Counted from the first letter of the stretch, positions 1 to 7,598 are shown. The stretch is DNA of 11,091 nt from Vicinamibacteria bacterium (GCA_025938035.1 JAICQE010000152.1:1-11091), one strand, 5' to 3'. Translations and numbers: made by a program. Notes: a model not told the origin generated them from the sequence alone.

Positions 1-141
1 CGTGACGAGCACCTCCGTTCGACGCCGCTCGCCTGGGCGGCCAAGTTCGGTCAGCTCGAGATGGTCAAGTTCCTGCTCCGACACGGCGCGCCGAAGAGCC
101 TGCCCGACGACCCGGAATGGGCCACGCCACTCGCGTGGGCA
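1..141. repeat. terminal direct repeat, left copy (circular closure)
   Basis: These 141 bases are identical, base for base, to the last 141 bases of the window (10951-11091). The repeat lies inside an ankyrin-repeat coding sequence and the reading frame continues correctly across the join. An exact 141-base end overlap is what a de Bruijn assembler with largest k = 141 (a MEGAHIT default) leaves on a circular contig. The unit would be 10,950 bp. It could be a real circle, a tandem duplication, or a graph artefact caused by a repeated ankyrin segment; sequence alone cannot decide. Confidence 0.95.
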
Positions 142-183
142 ACCAAGCGCGGGCACGACGAGATCGCGAGACTTCTCTCCTAG
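1..183 (+). CDS. ankyrin-repeat protein, C-terminal part (continues from 10950 across the join)
   Basis: Reading frame 1 from the first base to the TAG at 181-183 encodes 60 residues. They contain two ankyrin-type helix pairs, with TPLAWAAKFGQLEMVKFLL followed by a HGAP turn and then TPLAWATKRGHDEIARLL just before the stop. The TPLxWA start and the helix-two LL are diagnostic of ankyrin repeats, which mediate protein-protein contacts. The window begins mid-gene; when the molecule is closed into a circle this piece joins 10567-10950 in the same frame. It has no enzymatic motif. Its partner cannot be named. See the entry at 10397 for damage in the upstream half. Confidence 0.85.
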   Translation, partial: RDEHLRSTPLAWAAKFGQLEMVKFLLRHGAPKSLPDDPEWATPLAWATKRGHDEIARLLS

Positions 184-453
184 GCACGGCGTGGCTGGAG
201 TGGCGGCGCTGGTCCGGGTGATCCACGCCCGAGAACTCGCAAGCGCTTCGCTTTACGGGGAATTTTCGTCGAGACCGGTTGGAAGGTGGCTCCTCGGACG
301 GGACTCGCCCACGCTCGCGCGAAGTGCAGCGTCGCGCGGCGTGACTCGAAACCAGCAACCCTCCGGTTTAACAGATTGGTGCAGGTTCACTATCGTGTTG
401 ATTCTTCGTGCCTGTAGCTCGGGCTCGCTCCTGCCGTTCCCCCGTGGTCGCGA

Positions 454-477
454 GTGAATTGTTCAGAGATTGTTCAC
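454..477. promoter_or_regulatory. candidate operator: 11-bp-spaced direct repeat inside an inverted repeat
   Basis: The octamer ATTGTTCA occurs at 458-465 and again at 469-476. The 11-bp spacing is one helical turn. The outer bases GTGAA (454-458) and TTCAC (473-477) also form an inverted repeat. The element lies about 145 bp upstream of padR in an otherwise non-coding region. Spacing on one face of the helix fits binding by a dimeric regulator, possibly PadR itself. This is inferred from pattern only. Confidence 0.35.
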
Positions 478-492
478 TGCCAGCGCGTGGCC

Positions 493-514
493 GATTCGTG
501 GGGCACCACGAATC
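493..514. promoter_or_regulatory. perfect 9-bp inverted repeat upstream of padR
   Basis: GATTCGTGG (493-501) and CCACGAATC (506-514) are exact reverse complements around the 4-base loop GGCA. No T tract follows, which argues against an intrinsic terminator. It sits 106 bp before the padR start, between the direct repeat at 454-477 and the gene, so an operator or a leader-RNA hairpin are both possible. PadR regulators typically bind dyad-symmetric sites near their own promoters; the assignment here is inference. Confidence 0.4.
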
Positions 515-620
515 ACACGCGTCCGCCGGTCGGCACTGCACCAGAAGGGGCGCGGTCGCGCGGTGAACCTTCTCGTCCTGCCGCCGTATTCTCCCTGTGT
601 GAATCTACAAGAGAGCCGGC

Positions 621-950
621 ATGAGCGACGAGACTGACGTTCTCCAGGGCACGCTCGACCTTCTGATCATGCGCGTGATCGCCCTCGAGCCCATGCACGG
701 GTGGGCGATCGCGCAACGGATTCAGCAGATTTCCGATGAGCTGCTGCGCGTCCAACAGGGCTCCCTCTACCCTGCCTTGCATCGCCTCGAACATCAGGGC
801 TGGATCACCGCCGACTGGGGGGTGTCGGAAAACAACCGCCGCGCGCGCTTCTACACGCTGACCAGGGCCGGACGCCGGCAGCTCGAAACCGAGATTGCGA
901 AGTGGGAGCGCCTTTCGGTCGGCGTCAACCTCGTGCTGCAGCGGACGTAA
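621..950 (+). CDS. PadR-family transcriptional regulator (acidobacterial TIGR03433 type)
   Basis: This 109-residue protein is a PadR winged-helix DNA-binding regulator, normally a dimeric repressor. The first helix motif LQGTLDLLIM lies at residues 8-17. The recognition-helix region QGSLYPALHRLEHQGWI is at 46-62 and the wing RRARFYTLTRAGRRQL at about 73-88. The length fits the short PadR group that lacks a large C-terminal effector domain. The ATG at 621 follows a purine-rich AGAGAG at 610-615. The stop at 948-950 is one base before the GTG of the ADOP permease, so the two are almost certainly one operon with coupled translation. PadR genes of this subfamily are known to sit directly upstream of ADOP permeases in Acidobacteria. 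Autoregulation through the repeats at 454-514 is plausible but unproven. Confidence 0.95.
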   Translation: MSDETDVLQGTLDLLIMRVIALEPMHGWAIAQRIQQISDELLRVQQGSLYPALHRLEHQGWITADWGVSENNRRARFYTLTRAGRRQLETEIAKWERLSVGVNLVLQRT

Positions 951-951
951 C

Positions 952-3681
952 GTGCGAGCCTGGCACATCCTGATTAGCCGCCTCCGATCGATCTTCTTCC
1001 ACGGCCGTCGCGAATCCGACCTGCGGGAAGAACTGCAGCTCCATGTCGAGCGGGAAACCGAGCGTCTGCAGGCAACCGGCCTGTCGCCCGACGAGGCGCG
1101 CTATCAGGCGCTGCGCCTGTTCGGCGGCGTTGAGCAGATCAAGGAAGCCAGCCGCGACGCGCGCGGGACGACCTCCCTCGAGGCGCTGGCGCGCGACACC
1201 CGCCACGGCCTCCGCCGGCTGGTGCGCGACTGGCGCTTCACCACCGCGGCCGTGCTGATCCTCGGCCTCGCCATCGGCGCCAACACGGCGATCTTCAGCG
1301 CCGTCAACGCCGCGCTGTTCCGCGATCCGCCGTTCGCCGAGCCGGACCGCCTCGTCGACATTTATCAGAACGATCCGAACGGCAGGCCGCTCATCGTCAT
1401 TTCGTACGACATCTACAAACAGATCGCGGACACCGACGCTTTTGCGGCAGCGACGGCCGCCAGCATTCCGGTTCCCTCCCGGTACCTCCACGAAGGTGCC
1501 GTTCGCAGCGGTACCGCCGAGTTCGCGACGGCAAGCTATCTCGACGTTCTCGGGCTCCGCCCCTCGCTCGGCCGCTGGTTCGACCAGACCGAGGAGCTGC
1601 CGGGGGCGCCGGTCGTCGCCGTCGTCAGCCATCAGACATGGACCCGCACATTCCGCGCGGATCCGTCCGTCGTCGGGCGCGTCGTCCGGTTTGGGGGCGT
1701 GCCCGTCACAATCGTCGGCGTCGGTCCGGCCGATCACCGCGGCACGCTCGACGTCGGCCTCGTCACCGACTTCTGGCTGCCGATTACCGCGCTGCGCGAG
1801 CTGAATCCGATGCCGGCGGCGAACGCCGCCAGCGCGATCTTCGCGCCGCTGTTCGTGAAAGCCCGTCTGCGCGAGGGCGCCACCGTGGCGCAGGCCAGGG
1901 CGGCGATGGACGTGCTCGCACGCCGCTTCGAGGCCGACTATCCGCAGATGTTCCGCGCCGAGGGGGAGTTTGCTCTCGGCAAAGGGATCACGGTGATCCC
2001 GACCACCGATGTGCGCGTGCACCCGCAGGCGGACCTCCCGTTCATGGCGATCGCCTCGCTGATGCTCGTCGTGGTCAGCCTCGTGCTGGCCATCGCCTGC
2101 AGCAATCTCGCCACGCTGCTGCTGGTGCGCGGCGCCGCGCGGGCGAAGGAGGTTTCGGTACGCCTGGCCCTGGGCGCCACGCGGCGTCAGCTCGTCCGCC
2201 ACCTGCTGGCCGAAAGCCTGCTGCTCGCGCTGGCGGGCGGCGTTGCCGGCGCGACCCTGGCGTGGTGGGCCATGCGGGCGCTGCAGCGCGTCGAGCTTCC
2301 CGTCACGATCGATCTGACGCTGGATTACCGGGTTCTCGCCTTTGCGATCGGCCTGTCGCTCGTGACCGGCGTGGCATTCGGTCTGGCGCCGGCGCTGAGG
2401 GCGACGCGAGTGGATCTGCTGACCACGCTGCGTGACGAAGGTGTGCCGCCACTCGATCATCGACGGCTCACGCTGAAGAACGCGCTGATCGTCGTGCAGG
2501 TGGCGGTCTCGGTGCTGCTCCTCGGCGGCACGAGCATTTTCCTGCAGCAGGCCGCCGCCAGCGCGGCGCTCCGCGTCGGTTACGCCGTCGACGGCGTGGC
2601 CATGATCGAGACCGACGCGGGATTTGCCGGCTACCAGGCGAGCGCGGCCGCGAACGTCTACGACGAGATCCTGCGGCGGACCGCCGCCATACCAGGCGTG
2701 CAGGCCGCCGCGCTGTCGCACGGCCTGCCCATGCGAAGGGCAGGCACGCCGATCGTCGTCGAGGGAACCGCCAGCGAGGCGAGACCCACGGCCGTGCCCT
2801 CGATGATCTACGCGGGACCTGGCTTCTTCGACACGCTCCGGATCCCGCTCCTTTACGGCCGCGTGTTCGACGAACGCGACCGTGCGGGCGCACCGAGCGT
2901 TGCGGTCGTCACCGAGACGATGGCGCGCGGATACTTCGGCGCGGTGGATGCCGTCGGGCGACGGTTTCGCCGCCCGCATGCGCCCGACGCCTGGACTGAG
3001 GTCATCGGCGTCGTCCGCGATACCGCTCCGGCGAACGTGTCCTCCGGCGACGTCGTCGCTCGACAGCCGCACGTGTTCTATCGCGCGTTCGCGCAGGAGG
3101 GTCTCGCGCCGACCACCGTCATCGCCCGGACATCCGGCGATGCGGCCGCGCTGGTTGCGGCAATGCAGCGGGAGCTCCGTGCGGTGGACGTCACGCTGCC
3201 GGCGATCACGGCGCAGACGATGGCGCAGGACCTGGCGCGCGGGCAGGCGGCGCCCAAGGCCGTCGCGACGTTCCTTGGCGCGTTGGGCGGCCTCGGTCTG
3301 CTGCTGGCCAGCATCGGTCTCTATGCCGTCGTCGCGTTCGCCGTCGCCCGGCGGTCGCGCGAGATCGGCATCCGGATGGCGCTCGGCGCCCGCAGTCAGC
3401 AGGTGGTCTGGAGCATTGCGCGCGGGGTGGCGGGGCTCATCGGGGTCGGCACGGCGATCGGGCTCGGCCTCGCGATGCTGGTCATGCTCGTGCTGCGCGC
3501 CTCATCGTCCGGATCGGCGGACATCGGGATCGGCAACATCGACGTGTATCGTCCCGATATCGATCCGGTGGCGCTGCTGGCGATCGCGGCCGTGACCGTC
3601 GCCATCGGCGCGCTGGCCGCATTCGTCCCCGGGCGCCGCGCGGCGCGCATGGATCCACTCGCGGCGCTGCGGCACGAATGA
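952..3681 (+). CDS. ADOP duplicated permease (MacB/FtsX type, TIGR03434)
   Basis: The protein is 909 residues from a GTG at 952 (the context VRAWHILISRLRSIFF is a normal ADOP start; longer frames upstream overlap padR). Residues 1-95 form the soluble ADOP prefix domain, with SDLREELQLHVERE and SPDEARYQALRLFGG. The first membrane helix spans about 97-120 and includes LGLAIGANTAIFSAVNA. A MacB-like periplasmic region follows, then an FtsX permease core around 360-510 with the motif EVSVRLALGATRRQLV. A second periplasmic region and a second FtsX core (about 770-905) carry SREIGIRMALGARSQQVV. It ends in RRAARMDPLAALRHE. ADOPs are duplicated permeases without a neighbouring ATPase gene, and none is present here. 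The substrate is unknown. The whole frame is intact and this is the only complete ADOP in the window. Confidence 0.95.
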   Translation: MRAWHILISRLRSIFFHGRRESDLREELQLHVERETERLQATGLSPDEARYQALRLFGGVEQIKEASRDARGTTSLEALARDTRHGLRRLVRDWRFTTAAVLILGLAIGANTAIFSAVNAALFRDPPFAEPDRLVDIYQNDPNGRPLIVISYDIYKQIADTDAFAAATAASIPVPSRYLHEGAVRSGTAEFATASYLDVLGLRPSLGRWFDQTEELPGAPVVAVVSHQTWTRTFRADPSVVGRVVRFGGVPVTIVGVGPADHRGTLDVGLVTDFWLPITALRELNPMPAANAASAIFAPLFVKARLREGATVAQARAAMDVLARRFEADYPQMFRAEGEFALGKGITVIPTTDVRVHPQADLPFMAIASLMLVVVSLVLAIACSNLATLLLVRGAARAKEVSVRLALGATRRQLVRHLLAESLLLALAGGVAGATLAWWAMRALQRVELPVTIDLTLDYRVLAFAIGLSLVTGVAFGLAPALRATRVDLLTTLRDEGVPPLDHRRLTLKNALIVVQVAVSVLLLGGTSIFLQQAAASAALRVGYAVDGVAMIETDAGFAGYQASAAANVYDEILRRTAAIPGVQAAALSHGLPMRRAGTPIVVEGTASEARPTAVPSMIYAGPGFFDTLRIPLLYGRVFDERDRAGAPSVAVVTETMARGYFGAVDAVGRRFRRPHAPDAWTEVIGVVRDTAPANVSSGDVVARQPHVFYRAFAQEGLAPTTVIARTSGDAAALVAAMQRELRAVDVTLPAITAQTMAQDLARGQAAPKAVATFLGALGGLGLLLASIGLYAVVAFAVARRSREIGIRMALGARSQQVVWSIARGVAGLIGVGTAIGLGLAMLVMLVLRASSSGSADIGIGNIDVYRPDIDPVALLAIAAVTVAIGALAAFVPGRRAARMDPLAALRHE

Positions 3682-3702
3682 CGTCTTCCCGAGAATTTGC
3701 AG

Positions 3703-3725
3703 GCAGCGCGGTGGACCGACGCTGC
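3703..3725. terminator. strong hairpin after the ADOP stop
   Basis: GCAGCGCGG (3703-3711) pairs with CCG-A-CGCTGC (3716-3725) around TGGA, giving a nine-pair GC-rich stem with one bulged A. It starts 21 bases after the ADOP stop and lies between that gene and the convergent TIGR03435 remnant ending at 3758. There is no T run on either side, so if it terminates transcription it may need Rho or act as an RNA 3' end stabiliser. Confidence 0.35.
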
Positions 3726-3757
3726 GACGATCGGTGCGCCGTGCCCGGTCGGCGGCG

Positions 3758-4262
3758 TCAGTTGGCCGTCGGTCGATCGATCTGCTCGATCACGAGGATT
3801 TCCACGGGCGCCTCCGCATCGCGCAGCGTGAGCCCGTGCTGCGCCTCGAGCAGCAGCTTGATCGCCGGCACCGGCTCGCGCTGGAAGAACGAGCGCCATC
3901 CGCCTTCGCGGGCACGAGGTTGGGGCCCAGTCGGCCGTCGGCGCGGTGCACCACCAGCTCATAGACCCGCCGCCGATGGAGCTCGGTTCGCACCTTCAGG
4001 CTGAAGCGCTCGGCGAGGAGCGCACGCAGCGCCGCGTCGTCCGCCGGCGGCAGGCCCATCGCCGTCGAGATTGGGAACTCGTAATCCCCCCGCGCCTCTA
4101 CGTCGTAGCGCTCCTTGTCGATCCAGTCCGGCGCATTCACGATCTCGCTGTGCGCCCGGTTGCGATAGCCGTACGCATCGCGAATGAGCTCGCCCACGCT
4201 CATACCGCGTCCCCGGAGCACACCCTTCGGCAGCGTTGGCGCCCGCCTCACGTCGGTGATTG
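3758..4262 (-). pseudogene. TIGR03435 (DUF3738) family remnant, 5'-truncated, frameshifted and internally deleted
   Basis: On the minus strand, codons down to about 3890 read as a TIGR03435 N-terminal and middle region: MSVGELIRDAYGYRN, then APDWIDKERYDVEA, then LRALLAERFSLKVRTELHRR and GRLGPNLVPAKADG. The frame then changes; a second frame gives REPVPAIKLLLEAQHGL and the family C-terminus EILVIEQIDRPTAN with its stop at 3758-3760. The middle block that family members carry, including the VVDxTGLTGxxDF segment seen in the two intact copies in this window, is absent. A frameshift plus a deletion of roughly 150-250 bp is therefore likely. The signal peptide and the FEVxSIKP motif are also missing at the 4262 end, where the sequence switches to an ADOP on the other strand. 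Confidence 0.85.
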
Positions 4263-4921
4263 AGGTGTACACCGTGGCCGGTGTGACCGAGGACGTTCCG
4301 GATCGTTCGCTACGCGAGACCCCCGAGCCGCTGGTGATCGCACCGCTCGCGCAGATGGCCGCCGGCAACATCACCTGGACCGCACTGACGTTCGTCCTGC
4401 GAACCGCGGAAAGCGATCCGCTGCGCCTGGCGCCGGCGGTGCGGCGTGAGATCTGGGCGATCGATCCGAACATCGTCGTCGCGGAGATGGCGACGATGAA
4501 GGAGCGCGTGGCGCTGAGGGTCCGATCCGAGCGCGACAGCGCGCTGCTGTTCAGTATGTTTGCCGTTGCCGCCCTCGTGATGGCGGCGATCGGCGTCTAC
4601 GGCGTCGCCTCCTACACGCTCGCCCAGCGTACGCAGGAGATCGGCATCCGCGTGGCGCTCGGCGCCAACCGCACCGACGTGTCGAGGCTGGTGATGATGC
4701 AGAGCCTGTGGCCCACGGCCATCGGGATCGCCATCGGCATTGCCGTCGCCGTGGTGACGACGCGGATGGTCGGCGCGATGGTCTATGGCGTGACGCCGCT
4801 GGATCCCGCGACGTTTGCCGGCGCTGCAGCGATGCTCGTATTCGTGGCGGTCGCAGCCACGTGGCTGCCGGCGCGCCGGGCGACGCGCACGGATCCGCTG
4901 CTTGCGCTGCGCAGTCAGTGA
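4262..4921 (+). pseudogene. ADOP permease C-terminal half (5' part missing)
   Basis: From about 4262 the plus strand encodes the end of an ADOP second periplasmic domain (YTVAGVTEDVPDRSL, PLVIAPLAQMAAGN) and its final FtsX core. The core includes the helix AVAALVMAAIGVYGVASYTL and the conserved QEIGIRVALGANRTDV, ending in RRATRTDPLLALRSQ and TGA at 4919-4921. A full ADOP is 800-900 residues; only about 219 remain. The missing 5' part is replaced by the inverted TIGR03435 remnant. The open frame extends upstream to an ATG at 4184, but those extra codons are the antisense of TIGR03435 and are not ADOP-like. The three-prime end overlaps the ribosome-binding region of the next ADOP start. Confidence 0.9.
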
Positions 4922-4929
4922 GGTGAACG

Positions 4930-5199
4930 ATGTGGCCGTTCTCGCGTCGAAGCGACGAGTATTTCCGCGATGAGGTCGAGGCGCATATCGACTTCGAGAC
5001 CGAGCGGCTCATTGCCGAAGGCCTGAGCCCCGCCGAAGCGGCGCACGCCGCCGCACGCCGGTTTGGCAGCCGCACGTCTGCGCAGGAACGGTTCTACGAA
5101 TCGCGCCGCATCCTGTGGCTCGACGAGCTTCGCCAGGATGTCCGATATGCGTGGCGCGCGCGGCTTCGTTCGCCGGGATTTGCCAGCGAAATCCCATAA
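4930..5199 (+). pseudogene. ADOP permease N-terminal fragment (prefix domain only)
   Basis: The ATG at 4930 follows a good Shine-Dalgarno GAGGTGA (4920-4926) that overlaps the stop of the preceding ADOP fragment, so the two were once a tandem ADOP pair. The 89 codons give the soluble prefix domain: DEYFRDEVEAHIDFETERL, GLSPAEAAHAAARRFGS and LDELRQDVRYAWRARLRSPG. Homology stops after SPGFA (about 5182), exactly where the first transmembrane helix should begin, and a stop follows after SEIP at 5197-5199. The missing ~800 residues are not found downstream. A short soluble prefix could still be translated, but it has no membrane anchor. Confidence 0.88.
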
Positions 5200-5350
5200 T
5201 GGTCCGGTGATTCCTGACATTAGCGTCCAGCGTTACCATGGCGCGCAGGATCAGTTGTCCGGATCGTCGTCCTGCGTGCGCCGCCCTGCGGCGCTACGGC
5301 GGCGGCTCCCGCGCGCGTCGGAAGGGGGACACTATCTCGAGGTATTGACG
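5200..5350. other. junction and leader region before the first intact TIGR03435 gene
   Basis: The ADOP homology ends near 5182 and a new TIGR03435 gene starts at 5351. The bases around 5183-5230 do not match either family and could be the outer end of a lost mobile element, but I could not assign one. GAGG at 5339-5342 is a well placed ribosome-binding site for the ATG at 5351. No clear promoter was recognised. Confidence 0.4.
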
Positions 5351-6160
5351 ATGGTGCTTCGCAATATGGTTGCGGCCGTTTCACTGACCCTTATGGGGCC
5401 AGCTCTGGCGATTTCCGCGGGCCAGGCTCCCGAACGTCCGGCGTTCGAGGTGGTATCCATCCGGCCCCACAAGTCTTCGCTGGACGGTGGATTCGTGCTT
5501 CCGGACGACGTGCGTGTGGTGGGTAACCGGCTTCAGGCGACGAACATCAGCGCGCTCGGTCTGATTCGCGCGGCCTACTGGTCGGACTTCCCGCGTCGTG
5601 ACCAGGTCATCGGTGCCGGCGGCTGGATCGAGTCGGAACGATTCGACGTGGACGCGCGCGCGGCCACCGTGCTCTCGGAAACGCCGGCAGCGAGTGCGCT
5701 GATGCTTCAGCAGCTCCTCGATCAGCGCTTTCGCCTGCGTGTGCGCAGGGAAATGCGCGAGATTCCTACACTCGTCCTCACATATGCACGCACCGATCGC
5801 GCGCTGAAGCAGGGCATCCGGATGTCCACTCAGGACTGCACGGAGACGCGCAAGCCGGACGGGGCGTGCGCCTATCGGCCCATGGCAGGGAATTTCTCGA
5901 TGCGGGGCAGGCCGATTCAGACGTTCGTCGAGTACCTGTCACGCCCTGCGTACGCCGGCGGAGGCGTAGTCGACGACACCGGCATCACGGGGTTGGTTGA
6001 CGTCGATTTTCAATGGACTCTCGATTTTGGCGATCTCCTTGCCAGCAACGCGAATCTTATGACGGCTCTTCAGGAGCAGCTTGGGCTGAAGCTGGAGAAC
6101 CGTCGTCTGACGTTGCCGGTCCTTGTGATCGAGCACATTGAGCGCCCGACCGCGAACTGA
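5351..6160 (+). CDS. TIGR03435 (DUF3738) family exported protein, intact copy 1
   Basis: The protein is 269 residues from the ATG at 5351. I chose this start because GAGG lies 8 bases upstream and a signal peptide follows at once (MVLRNMVAAVSLTLMG, cleavage probably after the alanine-rich end near residue 23). The longer frame upstream begins inside the ADOP fragment and is not credible. Family landmarks are FEVVSIRPHK at about 33-42, GGWIESERFDVDARA, LLDQRFRLRVRREMREIP, VVDDTGITGLVDVDFQW near 206-222, and the C-terminal [10 protein letters not shown] plus VLVIEHIERPTAN. Two cysteines in the central insert could form a disulphide. The family is greatly expanded in Acidobacteria and its function is unknown. 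It probably acts outside the inner membrane. Confidence 0.93.
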   Translation: MVLRNMVAAVSLTLMGPALAISAGQAPERPAFEVVSIRPHKSSLDGGFVLPDDVRVVGNRLQATNISALGLIRAAYWSDFPRRDQVIGAGGWIESERFDVDARAATVLSETPAASALMLQQLLDQRFRLRVRREMREIPTLVLTYARTDRALKQGIRMSTQDCTETRKPDGACAYRPMAGNFSMRGRPIQTFVEYLSRPAYAGGGVVDDTGITGLVDVDFQWTLDFGDLLASNANLMTALQEQLGLKLENRRLTLPVLVIEHIERPTAN

Positions 6161-6178
6161 GATGTCGCGGCTCAGTTC
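6154..6178. terminator. hairpin overlapping the stop codon of TIGR03435 copy 1
   Basis: GAACTGAG (6154-6161) and CTCAGTTC (6171-6178) are perfect 8-bp inverted repeats around a 9-base loop. The TGA stop (6158-6160) is inside the left arm. There is only a short TTCT after the stem, so a classical U tract is lacking. It could stabilise the mRNA end or assist termination. Confidence 0.4.
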
Positions 6179-6640
6179 TAGCCGTTCTCAGTCTCGGTGC
6201 CGCTGTGCGGATTTCCGGAACCATCAGCAGCGATATCACGCGCACGATCCGATTGTTCGCCGTGCAGCCTGACTACGTGTACTTGCGCCGAAAGCCGGTG
6301 ATTCGGAAAACAGCGCTGCAGACGCCTGCGGTCGCGGCGGGGGAATCTCCGTTGTCTGGACGATCAGCTCACGGCCGAGCGCCGCGCAGGCGGCGACCGC
6401 GTGAGAGCGACCAAGCTGTCGTGATTACCCGGGAGCTGGTCGCGCCAGTGCCAGCGGCGTCAGCCAGCATTTACAAATTAGTGGTCGCCGGCCCGACGGA
6501 CGACTCGGGCCGCACCTGGCGGCGTCCGATCTCAATTGCGAGGGGCTCTTCGCGGAGAAGCGTTCGCAGATTGGCGCTGGCGGCAAGAGTCCAGTCACAC
6601 CGAACGGACGCGGTGCGGCGTCCAGCCGAGAACTAATCCC
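6179..6640. other. 460-bp region without a recognisable gene
   Basis: Open frames exist on both strands (for example 6205-6636 plus and 6425-6649 minus), but their translations are arginine-, serine- and alanine-rich with no family motif and no ribosome-binding site. I read them as shadows of GC-rich DNA. A short AT-rich island (TTTACAAATTAG, about 6470-6481) stands out and might be part of a promoter for the next TIGR03435 gene 160 bp downstream; no matching second box was found. It may also be decayed coding sequence beyond recognition. Confidence 0.4.
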
Positions 6641-7516
6641 ATGATTCACCGCGCATTCGCCGCCATGTTCGTGACTGCGGTCGCAGCGTGGCCGCTTCGT
6701 GCTCAGACTCCGGAACTGCGCTTCGACGTGGCCTCGATTCGGCAGAATCTCGCACCGGTGGAGGACTCGCCGCTGCGCGGCGGGTTCTGCTCGGGCTCGA
6801 ACTCCGATGTCGTGGTCACTGCGCCTCTCAGCGGGCCGAGCGCTCCGCGTCAGGGTCTCATCTCACCCGGTTCGTGCAGGTTCGGTGCGACGACGTTGAA
6901 GGAAATCATCGCCGCGGCGTATGCGATACCGCGGCGCGATTTCGAACGGCTCATCGTCGGCGGGCCGAAATGGATCGGCACCGACCGGTTCGACATCGAC
7001 GCCAGAGCGGACCGCGTACGGCCGCAGGGCGAGCTCGAACAGATGCTGCAGGCGCTGCTCGCCGATCGGTTCGGGCTGCGGCTTCATCGCGAAACGCGCG
7101 AGGTGGACGGGTACAGCCTGGAACGCGGCAACGCGGAGGTGAAGATGACGCCGGCCGACGCGTTCATTCCCACCCGTATCAACACCGTCGGGCTCGGGTC
7201 GCTGACCGCGCGCGGGACGTCGATGCAGCGGTTGGCGCTGCTTCTCACCACGCTCTTCGACAAGCCTGTCGTCGACAACACGGGACTGACCGGGAACTAT
7301 GACTTCACGCTGAAATGGACGGCGTCGTCAGCCGAGTCGACGCCGTTTGGTCCGATGCCGCCAGACTTGAGACAGCGGCTCGAGGCAACGGCGGATCCGC
7401 TCGGTCCGTCGATCTTTACCGCCGTCGAAGAACAGCTGGGACTGCGCCTGCAGCCGCAGAAGGTGCCCGCCTCGCTGCTAGTGATCGACGCCGCAAACCA
7501 TCCGTCGCCCAACTGA
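6641..7516 (+). CDS. TIGR03435 (DUF3738) family exported protein, intact copy 2
   Basis: The protein is 291 residues from the ATG at 6641, chosen because MIHRAFAAMFVTAVAAWP is a clear signal peptide ending at AQT; an open frame reaching back to 6536 adds only charged, non-signal sequence. The ribosome-binding site is weak (GAGAA, about 10 bases upstream). Landmarks are RFDVASIRQN at about 27-36, TLKEIIAAAYAIPRRD, WIGTDRFDIDARAD, LLADRFGLRLHRETREVDGY, PVVDNTGLTGNYDFTLKW at about 209-226, and the C-terminal EEQLGLRLQPQKVPASLLV. It is only distantly similar to copy 1 by eye, so the pair is probably not a recent duplication. Two cysteines flank an insert in the first third. Function unknown, predicted extracytoplasmic. 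Confidence 0.93.
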   Translation: MIHRAFAAMFVTAVAAWPLRAQTPELRFDVASIRQNLAPVEDSPLRGGFCSGSNSDVVVTAPLSGPSAPRQGLISPGSCRFGATTLKEIIAAAYAIPRRDFERLIVGGPKWIGTDRFDIDARADRVRPQGELEQMLQALLADRFGLRLHRETREVDGYSLERGNAEVKMTPADAFIPTRINTVGLGSLTARGTSMQRLALLLTTLFDKPVVDNTGLTGNYDFTLKWTASSAESTPFGPMPPDLRQRLEATADPLGPSIFTAVEEQLGLRLQPQKVPASLLVIDAANHPSPN

Positions 7517-7548
7517 ACCACGCCTGTTGACATCGCGCGGCGGCTTCG

Positions 7549-7587
7549 TGTGACAGTCTGTCACATGACGCGTCGTCACACGTCACA
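7549..7587. promoter_or_regulatory. cluster of TGTGACA/GTCACA repeats (candidate operator)
   Basis: TGTGACA (7549-7555) and TGTCACA (7559-7565) form a perfect 7-bp inverted repeat around GTC. TGACG-CGT-CGTCA follows directly at 7566-7578. GTCACA occurs three times (7560, 7575 and 7582). The cluster begins 32 bp after the stop of TIGR03435 copy 2 and ends 11 bp before an ATG at 7599 that has an AAGG upstream. The density of dyads suggests a multi-site operator for the gene that once started at 7599, or a terminator-like hairpin; no T tract is present. Confidence 0.45.
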
Positions 7588-7598
7588 GCAAGGCAGGA

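Larger units (their letters stand above)
184..620. other. non-coding region between ankyrin gene and padR
   Basis: This 437-bp stretch follows the ankyrin stop and precedes padR. Frames on both strands give only arginine- and serine-rich shadow translations. A small hairpin (AAGCG-CTT-CGCTT, near 240-252) follows the ankyrin stop by about 57 bases but has no clear T tract. The downstream half carries the direct/inverted repeats at 454-477 and 493-514, the best candidates for padR operator sequences. No convincing -35/-10 pair was found; TATTCT near 586 is the nearest thing to a -10 and has a poor -35. Confidence 0.5.

Noticed and set aside
2..457. 151-codon plus-strand frame at the left end
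   Set aside because: It is out of frame with the ankyrin sequence and low in complexity (Arg/Ser rich); the ankyrin frame 1-183 explains its first part.
513..968. 151-codon minus-strand frame over padR
   Set aside because: Antisense shadow of padR, with no motif and no ribosome-binding site.
925..3072. 715-codon open frame on the minus strand
   Set aside because: It is antisense to the well-supported ADOP gene; the translation is rich in Arg, His, Asp and Gly with no domain or membrane pattern, as expected for the shadow of a GC-rich gene.
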